The notes beneath the pieces are model-generated. The model was not told the origin of the DNA, did no database searches, and was given only the letters and a program-made list of their open reading frames with translations. DNA of 64,000 nt from Hybos culiciformis (Eukaryota > Arthropoda > Insecta > Diptera > Hybotidae): positions 59,912,076 to 59,976,075 of the forward strand of contig OZ023274.1 of the NCBI GenBank assembly GCA_964007475.1, in the 5' to 3' direction. Of the stretch, positions 1 through 8,787 are shown one piece after another. How positions within the stretch are numbered: the first letter of the stretch is position 1; each line of letters begins with the position of its first letter. The position numbers and the translations under genes are program-made.

Positions 1-617
1 TGCTTGCTTATGTGTTGGTTTGTAAAATTTCAGTGCATAGGAAAATCAGATGTTTTTCTTTTTTATGTATTATGTGTATTTTTTATGTAGTTTACCATGA
101 CTGCAAAAATTCTAAATGAAGTTGGCTTTGAAATTTAAGTAATTTTCGGTAGTGTTTAAAGTTTTTAAGTTTGTGAAAATAAAATAAAAAAATAAATTGA
201 AATTTTGAAAAATCATTATTAAAAAAAATGATTATTAAAAAAAATTAATATAAAATGCCATCTTGATGTATTGTTAAGGATTGTCGGTCGTTTTATATAA
301 AAGGCAGCAATATTGGTCTTCAATCTTAACTTAATACAATATAACTGAATTAATTTGTGATAAGAAAAACTGTGGTGCAAAGAAGTAACAATTATTTTTA
401 TTAAGGTCAAACCTTGTACGTATGTGATAATGAATTTTTTTTAATAAATAAACCTTTTCAAAAGTTATCTTTTTTTTTTGTTTTTAAACACAAAACTTTA
501 GGAAATTCAAAAAGGTGATGTTGAATGATTCCTCAAAACTTTTAAATAAAACTTTCTGTATAACAATTAACTTAAATTATAGAAATTATTTCTTCATTAT
601 GAAAAAAAAATGAATAT
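1..617. other. AT-rich stretch, nothing recognised
   Basis: No convincing coding exon, RNA gene or complete transposon was seen. The sequence is simple and AT-rich, with several A and T runs. Confidence 0.5.
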
Positions 618-1358
618 AAAATAATAAAAATAAAATAAACTATTTTTCCAACCCCTTACATTTTGACAAAAACACACACTACAAAGCGTATATTTTGCAC
701 TGAATCAAAATATTTAGAAAACATAAGCAACCACCAGTAAAATGAATAATAAAAATAAAATAAACTATTTTTCCAACCCCTTATACCGTATCTGCACTTG
801 TATGCAAAGGTCAGTTCGTAAGCTCGCCTTAACGAAACCCGTACACACTTGTATTTTTTTTACAGCATTTTATTTTATTTTTTTTTTTGCTGGAATTCAT
901 TTTTTATTTTTTTACTTTTAAATTTTATTATTTAAAAATTTCCAATTTCCAAATTATTCAAATTTTATTATTTAAAAATTTTGAATTTCTGTTTGTTGTT
1001 TACTTGTTTATTTTTAAATTTGTATTGCCAACCTTTTGAAAATAGAAAAAAGGCAGGAAAAAGCAAGGAAAAAGCAGAAAAGTTGGCAACTATAATGTCT
1101 GCAAACTGACCTTTTTTGTCTGCAAACTAACTTTTTTTGTCTGCAAACTGGCCTTTTACGCAAAGGTTAGTTATTTTTTTTCCTTTTTTTTGTATGAGAA
1201 AGGCCTGTTCACAGGTCAGTTTGCAGGTCAGTTCCACTCAAAGGTCAGTTTTAAGGTCCAAGTGCAGATACGGTATTACATTTTGACAAAAACACACACT
1301 ACAAAGCGTATATTTTGCACTGAATCAAAATATTTAGAAAACATAAGCAACCACCAGT
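618..1358 (+). repeat. Tandem duplication (~125 bp unit), second unit split by a MITE
   Basis: A unit of about 125 bp at 618-742, with landmarks ACAAAGCGTATATTTTGCAC and AAGCAACCACCAGTA, is repeated directly afterwards. The second unit is cut in two (about 743-783 and 1276-1358) by the element at 784-1275. The intact first unit shows what the second looked like before the insertion. Confidence 0.8.
784..1275. mobile_element. MITE with TACCGTATCTGCACTTG ends, TTA target duplication
   Basis: Perfect 17-bp terminal inverted repeats (TACCGTATCTGCACTTG) are flanked by TTA on both sides (781-783 and 1276-1278). The empty site, reading CCCCTTACATTTT, is present in the first unit of the tandem duplication at 618-742. 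The interior holds short tandem pieces around GTCTGCAAACTGACC and has no transposase. A 3-bp TTA/TAA duplication is typical of PIF/Harbinger elements; the superfamily is inferred from that alone. Confidence 0.85.
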
Positions 1359-1577
1359 ATTTACATTATAAGGTAATGGGTCTGTTCGGTCGATTTTAAT
1401 AACATGTTTTTGTGCTCAACAACATGTTTTTCGAGTTGAGCTTGTCAAAGGCATTAAGGACGTTGATAATCAAAGCATTCTGTTTTAATGCCCGAATAAA
1501 TAAAAAAAAGTTTAAACACAAAATTTAGTAACAACCGTTTTAAACAAAAGTAGATCCAAAATATTTATTTTCTGTAA
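1359..1577. repeat. Fragment of a MITE end (GTCTGTTCGGTC family)
   Basis: The segment from about 1376 to 1460 matches one end of the MITE at 28201-28354: it shares GTCTGTTCGGTC, then ACATGTTTTTGTGCTCAA and CGAGTTGAG. No second end was found here, so this is a fragment. Confidence 0.55.
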
Positions 1578-2599
1578 TGCCTTGTTCACACTTCGCTAAT
1601 TTAACATGTTCGAAAGGAGTTAAACATCTTTGGAAAATCGACCGTTCAGACGATGTTTTTCGTATGTTAATAACTTCGCTACACTTCAGGTTACAAACAC
1701 AGAATTCCATATTTTGCAGAAAAAAATGGGTTCGTTCTGTGTTTGTTACTTGGTTTGCCATATAAATTTTTTTTTTTTTTTTTTCATGGTTTGAAAGTAG
1801 GTTCGACACAAACCTAGATAGTTTTATTGCATTTCAAAAAAAAAAAGGTATAACCTGTCAATTTGCAGAAAATTTACAGAAAAAATCATACTTTAAAGTG
1901 CTTCGATATAAAAAAAATAATAATAAATTGTAGGTTATCAAAAAAGAAAATAAATTAAAATATTTAAAAAAAAAAATTGAATATTATTTTTATTTTCCAT
2001 TTTTTTTTTAAATTAAAAAAATTCATTTTTTTTTTTTAAATTACGAAAAAATAAAATTTTATTTTACAAAGAATTTTTTTTTAATTTTACAAAGAATTTT
2101 TTTTTTAATTTCAAACCAAACCATCTTTTATAAGTGTGTCACCCCATTCACCAACCTACTTTCAAACCAAGAAATTCATGGTTGCTAACCTGAAGTGTAG
2201 CGAAGTTATAACATGTTTAGCTCTGTCAGATAAAAAATTTCAAATAATACCGGAGATAAGCTCAAAGGAACTGACGTGCCCAAAAAAGTTAAAATATATG
2301 AAGTTGTGTCAAGGTTAAGAACTCGCGCGTTATTTATCTTGAGTATATCTCCACCTTTATAAAATTTTAAAGTCAAAAATGGCATACCAAGTAAAAATTA
2401 ATGCATACTGAATATTGCCTAACAAAATATTATTCAAAAATTACTCATTCATCCCTGAAAATTAACATGTTTTTGTAGAAACATGTTGAAGAACGTGTTT
2501 CTGTTTTAATTTTTTTACTATGAAAAAACAACATCAAAAACACCAACGGAACATGTTGGTTGTCCGAACATGTTAAATTAACTAAGTGTAAACAAGCTA
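1578..2599. mobile_element. MITE of the TGCCTTGTTCACACTTCGC family, interrupted
   Basis: The ends read TGCCTTGTTCACACTTCGC and, inverted, TAGCTTGTTTACACTTAG. Both continue into AATTTAACATGTTCG. TAA flanks both sides (1575-1577 and 2600-2602). Two further copies lie at 27421-27899 and 39736-40256. Those two are uninterrupted at the point where this copy carries a second MITE (1671-2208). No transposase coding is seen. Confidence 0.85.
1671..2208. mobile_element. MITE nested in another MITE (TAACTTCGCTACACTTCAGG ends)
   Basis: Inverted ends of 23 bp, beginning TAACTTCGCTACACTTCAGG, sit between duplicated TAA at 1668-1670 and 2209-2211. Removing the element and one TAA restores GTATGTTAACATG, exactly what the homologous copy reads near 27,506. 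A second internal inverted pair, GGTTTGAAAGTAGGTT near 1785 and its complement near 2155, adds to the hairpin. Non-coding. Confidence 0.88.
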
Positions 2600-2640
2600 T
2601 AAATAATTTCAACATGAGTTTCGCTTTACTTTTTAGTTTA

Positions 2641-3047
2641 ACTTGCGGGTTACACTTGCTGAAAAAAAAATCATAATCATGATTTTTTTTGAATGTATGT
2701 GTGAAATTTTGTGTAAAAAAAAAAAATCAAGAAATAATCATGATGAAAAATCATGCTTAAAAAAAAATCAGAGGGTTGATTTTTTTCTGTCAAAAGAAAA
2801 ATTTTTGGCTGCCAAAGAAAAAAGTAAACTCTTGAAAGCGCAAACAACAATAATAAAAGCGGTTTGTTATTACGGGATTTGAATTTGAATGAGAATATTG
2901 TAAACAATTGTATTTTATTGGTACAGTGACAGAAAAAAATCAAGATTAAAATCAAAGCCAGTATGATTTTTGACTCATAAAAATTTCACACAACATTCAA
3001 AAAAAATCATAATCATGATTTTTTTTTCAGCAAGTATAACCCGCACG
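2641..3047. mobile_element. Short derivative of a Harbinger-type element (GCGGGTTACACTTGCTG ends)
   Basis: The ends GCGGGTTACACTTGCTG and CAGCAAGTATAACCCGC run into A-rich ATCATAATCATGAT palindromes. TTA flanks both sides (2638-2640 and 3048-3050). The same ends bound the longer element at 29740-30876, which holds a broken Harbinger transposase. This 407-bp copy is therefore probably its internally deleted, non-autonomous form. Confidence 0.8.
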
Positions 3048-3149
3048 TTACCAGTATAACTGCAAAAAATTTAATCACAAGGTCTCTCACGTTTGTAACG
3101 TCACCGTCGCGTCCAGTTAAACACAGCGGTTACTCTTTATAGCCTTTCC

Positions 3150-3835
3150 AAACTATTCACTTGTTTATATGTCCAAATAGCGCCGCCAATGGTCATTTAT
3201 GGAACGTAGGAGAACATATAAAATATTTATTTTCTTGAAATTTGTATGAAAATTTACGATTTGAAATTTTATTTAAGTTATAATTAATAAAAATAAATAG
3301 AAAACATTTTAAGGTCTGCGGAATATCATTGGCAAACAATTCTATAGGTAGAAATATTTCCATGCATTACTTTTTCATCCAAAATAATTCAAAATCAAAA
3401 AGTGTATAAAAAAAAGAACTATTTTTAATTTAAATTTAAAAAACTTACCAATATTATTTAGACTCCAAATGTATGAGAATTTCCAATAATAACTTTTTTT
3501 TACATTTTTATATTTGTTATGAACTGAAAATTGTACTGATTTTTTTTTTTTTGTTGTTTTAGGTGTAAAAATACACTTTTTGATTTTGAATTATTTTGGA
3601 TGAAAAAGTAATGCATGGAAATATTTCTACCTATAGAATTGTTTGCCAATGATATTCCGCAGACCTTAAAATTTTTTTTATTCATTTTTATTAATTAACT
3701 AATTAATTATATCTTTAATAAAATTTCAATTCGTATATTTTCATACAAATTTCACGAAAATAAAAATTTTATATGTTCTCCTACGTTCCATAAATGGCCA
3801 CAGAGGGCTTGTCAAAACAGTGAATATTCTAAGGT
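3150..3835. repeat. Long inverted repeat (~230-bp arms)
   Basis: The left arm at about 3188-3409 includes ATTTATGGAACGTAGGAGAA and GGTCTGCGGAATATCATTGG. It is matched in reverse complement by about 3566-3803. Weaker pairing extends outwards to about 3150 and 3835. The loop is about 155 bp and T-rich. A transcript would fold into a long hairpin. No protein coding is seen. It is probably a foldback MITE, but I did not find a clear target duplication. Confidence 0.8.
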
Positions 3836-4107
3836 GAGTTTCTTATCCTACATTAATGAAATCCGTTCACACTTTATTTTTTTGAAAGCTAGAAAAAATA
3901 ATTGTAAACAAACCAAAATATTTAAAATTTTATGAAGAAATATTTCTAAAATAATAATGCCTTGAGCACAGCTAATACCGCAAAGCAATTTAGAGCTACC
4001 GTAAAAACCGATTTTCTGCGCTATTTCTTAATTAATTTAAATAAGAATTATAAAAAACGCAAGATATTAATTTTATTGATTTTTGTAAAACGATAACAAT
4101 AATAAAT

Positions 4108-5048
4108 GGGAGCGTCTACAGTTACGGCAAACGTAACTCTTTTTTTTTTTTTGAGAGTTACGGCAACCGTAATCCTGTTCAAAATTGACTAAAGTTATGG
4201 CAAACGTAACTCTTTTTTTATTTTTAGAGTTACGGCAACCGTAATCCTGTTGAAAATTGACTAAAGTTACGGCAAACGTACCTCTTTTTTTATTTTTAGA
4301 GTTACGGCAACCGTAATCCTGTTGAAAATTGTTTAAAGTTACGGCAAACGTAACTCTTTTTTTTTTTTTTTGAGAGTTACGGCAACCGTAATCCTGTAGA
4401 AAATTGTCTAAAGTTACGGCGGACGTAACTTTTTTTTTTTTTTTAGTGATTACGGCAAAGTTTTTTTTGAGCATTATGACTTTTTTTTTAAATAAATAGT
4501 TGTTATGCTGAATGGGGGACGGCCGCCAAACCCCCTAGGGCTTCTTTTTTTTTTTTTATTTTGCTTTGGCGCTTCGCGCTTTTAATTATTTTTTTTGTAT
4601 TTTTGTATAACTATGTAAGGTTTTACTATTCTTGCATTTTTTGTATGACGATGTAAGGTTTTTATTTGTCAATAACTTTCACATGTACACATAATTTATA
4701 TTTTCTATTTTGTACACGTTTATAATTTTAATACTGTAGCCGAGAGGTAGAGTGGTAGAATGAAATGCTAAAGAACGAGGTTCGAATCCCGAAGAAAGGG
4801 TTAAGACAAAAAAAAAAGAAAAAAAAGAAAAAAAAGAAAAAAAAAAATTAATTTTTTTTTTTTTTTCGAAAAAAAAAAAAATAAAATTGCCGTAAATTTA
4901 AGCATTACCTAAAAGTTACGGTTGCCGTAACTTTAAAAAAAAAAAATAAGTTACGTTAACCGTAACTGTTAAAAAAAAAATAAGTTACGTTAACCGTAAC
5001 TGTTAAAAAAAAAAATAAGTTACGGTTGCCGTAACTGTAGCCACTCCC
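4108..5048. mobile_element. Foldback element family A, copy 1
   Basis: The ends read GGGAGCGTCTACAGTTACGG and, inverted, GGGAGTGGCTACAGTTACGG. They are flanked by a perfect 9-bp duplication ATAATAAAT (4099-4107 and 5049-5057). The left half is a tandem array of about 70-bp units built on GTTACGGCAAACGTAAC and GTTACGGCAACCGTAAT. The right half has about 35-bp units with GTTACGGTTGCCGTAAC. Between them lie a GC-rich block at about 4512-4540 and a tRNA-like module. The 9-bp duplication and foldback structure fit FB-NOF/Mutator-like elements. No transposase is encoded. Confidence 0.88.
4737..4789 (+). promoter_or_regulatory. tRNA-like Pol III A-box and B-box inside foldback A copy 1
   Basis: TAGCCGAGAGG (4737-4747) fits the A-box consensus TRGYNNARNNG, and GGTTCGAATCC (4779-4789) fits the B-box exactly, at tRNA-like spacing. 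An A-rich tail with scattered G follows, as in SINEs. The same pair is present in copies at 13,052, 14,037, 32,255 and 39,226. Transcription is inferred, not shown. Confidence 0.65.
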
Positions 5049-5450
5049 ATAATAAATAATAATAAACAGTGCCAACATTCAAAATAAGGAGACTTTGCAC
5101 AAACTTGTGCTAAAAAAGCAAAAAAGTTGGCAACTTGAGTTTTTTGAAACTTGCATAATAAGAGCATACGCAAGTTCTTTTATGTTAATTTTTTTATATG
5201 GAAAAAAAAGAAACTTATACAAGTTCTTAATGTAGGATAAGCATTATGCAAGTTTTAAAGCTATAATGCGAATTCCATATTAATTACTTATAAGCTGTAC
5301 AAATTTCTTGTTCAGACAATGAGCTCTGATCATGATAATCTTACTTTTTGAGATTATCACTCATACAAAAAAATTGTAATCGGAAATCATGATTATCGAA
5401 AATCATGAAAAATTTCAGGGATGAGTTTCAGTTTTTTACCACCCATGTTA

Positions 5451-6417
5451 TAAGCGAGCTCCACTGAGACCTTTAAACTAACATTTAGCTCGAACGGACC
5501 CATATACTAACCTATAAACTAACGTGTTCTATACAAAAAAAAAGAAAAAAATAACTAGCTTTTACAAAAAAGTTAGTCCATACTCAGGGTTGGGAGCGAA
5601 TTTTTTGTATTTAGAGGTATCTGACATTGTTGTTTTTTGTTGTTTGCGTGAGTTTTTTGTTAATTCAGAGGTCTTAGTTTTTTTGGTCAAAAAAAGTAAA
5701 CAAACTAAATAAAAACCAATAATAAAAAAAAAAACAAAAATAATTCCATACAATATTTTTTTTTTATTAATTTTTTTTTTCGATTTTCATTGTTATTTTA
5801 AGATTTGTTATTAATTTTTTTTTTCTAATTATTAAATATTTTTCTTCAATTTCAAATAAATGTGGTTTTTGTTATTGTTTTTAAAATTCAATTTTAAATA
5901 TTTTTGTTTGTTTACAATTTTTTTTAACTAGCGTAAATTAATATAGTGTGGACGCATTTATTAAATGTAATGCCTTGTTCAGACAATGAACTCTGATCAT
6001 GATAATCTTACTTTTTGTGATTATCATTCTTTTTTCCATGATTTGCTCATACAAAAAAAGTGTCATCGGAAATCATGATTATCGAAAATCATGAAAAATT
6101 TCAGGGATGAGTTTATAGTTTTTTACCATCCATGTTACCCATTTCCACTCATTCCTAGTTATTTTTGACTTTTATTTTTGACATATTTTCTTTATTTACA
6201 AAACAAAAAAAAATTTGAGTAGCAAATAATATTTATGTTTTTATTTTGTTTGCTTTCATGTTGTTTACTTTTTTTGTTTTCGTTCATAATCGCGTTCACA
6301 CACGTTTTCAAAGTATGATTATCTACGTAAATCATGATTACGAAATCATGATTAAGTCGTTGTCTGAACAAGGCATTAGATATAGAACTAACCGTTAGTA
6401 AAAGTGGAGCTCGCTTA
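5451..6417. mobile_element. MITE with TAAGCGAGCTCCAC ends, itself interrupted
   Basis: The ends TAAGCGAGCTCCACT and AGTGGAGCTCGCTTA lie between duplicated TTA (5448-5450 and 6418-6420). The uninterrupted relative near 7,230 reads CATGTTACCCATTT, which is the empty site. A TTGTTCAGAC-family MITE sits inside it at 5971-6375. No coding capacity is recognised. Confidence 0.82.
5971..6375. mobile_element. TGCCTTGTTCAGACAATGA MITE, complete copy 1
   Basis: The ends TGCCTTGTTCAGACAATGA and TTGTCTGAACAAGGCA bound a 405-bp body that looks essentially identical to 7066-7470. The flanks are TAA on the left and TTA on the right, so either one duplication base has changed or the duplication is the dinucleotide TA. 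Palindromes such as AATCATGATT recur inside. Confidence 0.82.
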
Positions 6418-6627
6418 TTACCTATTTCCACTCATTCCTACTTATTTTTGACGTATTTTTGACTTTTGTTTTTGACATATTTTCTATATTTACAAAACAA
6501 AAAAAATTTGAATAGTAAATAATTTTCATAAATATTTATGTTTTTATTTTGTGTGTTTTTATGTTGTTTACTTTTTTTGTTTTCGTTCATAATCCTGTTC
6601 ACACAGGTTTTCAAAGGATGATTATCT

Positions 6628-7023
6628 GGCGACGTGACATTTGTCCGCGGGACATTTGTCCGCGATGAAAATTGTATGGAAAACTTCGCGGACAAATGTC
6701 ATTTTGCAAAATGTCATTTGTCCGCGATTGTAAAATGACATTTGTCCGCCGCGAAAATTCAATCGCGGACAAATGACATTTTGCAAAATGACATTTGTCC
6801 GCGATTGATTTTTTAAATTTTTAGCGGACAAATATCATTTTGCAAAATGTCATTTGTCCGCGATTGATTTTTTAAAGTTTTAGCGGAGAAATGACATTTT
6901 GGAAAATGTCATTTGTCCGCGGCGGACAAAAGACATTTCGAATCGCAGACAAATGTCATTTTTATGTCCGCGATACTAAAACAAATCGCGGACAAATGTC
7001 CCGCGGACAAATGTCCAACCCCC
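6628..7023. mobile_element. Foldback element family B, copy 1
   Basis: The ends GGCGACGTGACATTTGTCC and, inverted, GGGGGTTGGACATTTGTCC are flanked by duplicated GATTATCT (6620-6627 and 7024-7031). The body is a run of palindromes of the type GACATTTTGCAAAATGTC alternating with GTCCGCGATTGATTTTT. No protein coding. The host sequence rejoins perfectly with its MITE relative when the element is removed. Confidence 0.86.
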
Positions 7024-7065
7024 GATTATCTACGCAAATCAAGATTACGAAATCATCATGATTTA

Positions 7066-7470
7066 TGCCTTGTTCAGACAATGAACTCTGATCATGATAA
7101 TCTTACTTTTTGTGATTATCATTCTTTTTTCCATGATTTGCTCATACAAAAAAAGTGTCATCGGAAATCATGATTATCGAAAATCATGAAAAATTTCAGG
7201 GATGAGTTTATAGTTTTTTACCATCCATGTTACCCATTTCCACTCATTCCTAGTTATTTTTGACTTTTATTTTTGACATATTTTCTTTATTTACAAAACA
7301 AAAAAAAATTTGAGTAGCAAATAATATTTATGTTTTTATTTTGTTTGCTTTCATGTTGTTTACTTTTTTTGTTTTCGTTCATAATCGCGTTCACACACGT
7401 TTTCAAAGTATGATTATCTACGTAAATCATGATTACGAAATCATGATTAAGTCGTTGTCTGAACAAGGCA
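7066..7470. mobile_element. TGCCTTGTTCAGACAATGA MITE, complete copy 2
   Basis: 405 bp, flanked by TTA (7063-7065 and 7471-7473). It is inserted near the right end of an older copy of the same family. It is near-identical to 5971-6375, which indicates recent activity. Confidence 0.85.
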
Positions 7471-7511
7471 TTAGTCCTTGTCTGAACAAGGCATAAGGTA
7501 TTTGCTCATAA

Positions 7512-8051
7512 AGGCCGGTATTCAACTGGAGATAAAATCAACTTTTTCATATAAAATTTTATCTGAGATAAATTTAAGTTGAGTGAATTTAATTTATCGG
7601 TACCCAACTGAAGATAAATGGAAATTTATCTGAGTAAAAATTGTATGAAAATTTTTTCACTCAAATAAATTTTATTTCAAAAATTTATCTTGCAAAGAAT
7701 GTTTTGAACATTCTTTTCAAGATAAATTTTGACATTAGGTCGTGTAAAAAGAATTTGACGTTTGTTGTTTGAAGAAAACAAACAAAAATCAGAAAACTAA
7801 AATAATTTTTAAACTGAAATTGGTAAAAAATATTAAAATTAAAATAATAGTTTAATTTAATAAAATAAAATAAAATTGGTAAAATTAATTAAATAAAATG
7901 GATGAAGGTTGGGAGGTAAATAAATTAAAAATAAAATTCTTTAGGTAGTTTTTATCAAAATATATTTAGTGTCAATTTTTATCTCACTCAATAATGTTTC
8001 TTTTCAAGATAAAATTTATCTTGTACTTTATCTTCAGTTGAATACCGGCCT
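7512..8051. mobile_element. MITE with AGGCCGGTATTCAACTG ends, TAA duplication
   Basis: The ends AGGCCGGTATTCAACTGGAG and CTTCAGTTGAATACCGGCCT are flanked by TAA (7509-7511 and 8052-8054). Subterminal sequence is rich in TTTATCT/AGATAAA repeats in both orientations. A short in-frame ATGGATGAAGGTTGGGAG followed by GTAAAT near 7,898 could be an exon remnant, but is too short to assign. Confidence 0.83.
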
Positions 8052-8091
8052 TAAAGATAAAATTTATCTTGTACCCGCCTTTAATTCATAA

Positions 8092-8459
8092 CAGACGCCG
8101 ACAAGAAAATACGCCGTGCGCTGACCGCCGCAAACCATTTTTTTGTTCGCCGCCGCAAAACATTTTTTTCGAGATTTCAGTGCGTACGCCTTGCGCCGCA
8201 TTTTTATATTTTGTATCGGCGTGCTAAAAATTTTTCTAATATTTTTTTGGTTAATTTTCTTTTTTTCGTTTTTTTTTTATTTATTTATTTATTTATTTTT
8301 TTTTTTCTTTTTTTTTTTTTTCATTGATTTTTATTTTTTTTTTTGCTCTTTCCTTTTTTTTTTCGCTTTTTTTTAGCACGGCCGGTAACGCCGCACGCCG
8401 CTGATTTTTTTTTGTAAGCGCGTCGGCGCAGCCAAAAACTCGTCGGGCGTCGCAGTCTG
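8092..8459. mobile_element. hAT-type MITE, GC-rich ends, 8-bp duplication
   Basis: An element starting CAGACGCCGACAAG and ending CGTCGCAGTCTG is flanked by a perfect 8-bp duplication ATTCATAA (8084-8091 and 8460-8467). CAG starts and 8-bp duplications are typical of hAT transposons. The ends are rich in CG and GCCGC, and the centre is a T-run of more than 100 bases. The F-rich open frame across it is low-complexity translation. Confidence 0.82.
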
Positions 8460-8467
8460 ATTCATAA

Positions 8468-8787
8468 ATATAAAGATGGTTTCTTTTTGACAGCTGTTTG
8501 TAGCTTTCGTAGCTTTGTATCTCGAATTGTGTTTACACTTTGGTTTACACTTTTAACAAAAAAACAGACAGACGGTTAAACTGCCTAGACTAGAAGATCT
8601 ATTGTTTAAGAAAAAAGTGCAGCGACTGATATTCTATTTGGTTCATAACAACAATATTCTAATTTCTGGCTGCATTGAAGAATATTTTCCGTACAAAGCT
8701 TTTTGTTCTTGAAGAACCATTTCTTAACGAGTAACGACTGATATTAGTGATATTTGACTCTTATTAAAATTTACATCTGAATTTGTT
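8468..8787 (+). promoter_or_regulatory. TRAIP 5' flank and probable 5' UTR
   Basis: About 320 bp separate the hAT MITE from the TRAIP start codon. No TATA box can be placed with confidence. The transcription start is not determinable here. The short spacing makes it likely that the MITE lies in or next to the promoter. Confidence 0.4.

Larger units (their letters stand above)
5301..7493. mobile_element. Outer MITE (TTGTTCAGACAATGA family) carrying three insertions
   Basis: The left end reads TTGTTCAGACAATGAGCTC and the right end TTGTCTGAACAAGGCA. Comparison with the uninterrupted relatives at 5971-6375 and 7066-7470 shows that its body continues as 5301-5450, 6421-6627, 7032-7065 and 7474-7493. 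It is broken by (i) a TAAGCGAGCTCC MITE at 5451-6417, (ii) foldback B at 6628-7023 and (iii) another copy of its own family at 7066-7470. Confidence 0.82.

Noticed and set aside
4073..4474. 133-residue open frame with repeated VTFAVTL and DYGCRNS peptides (also 57913-58224)
   Set aside because: It is a translation of the tandem palindromic DNA units of foldback family A, with poly-Lys from A runs. The 'repeat protein' appears only because the unit length happens to keep frame.
8143..8376. 77-residue Phe-rich frame
   Set aside because: Low-complexity translation of a T run within a hAT MITE.
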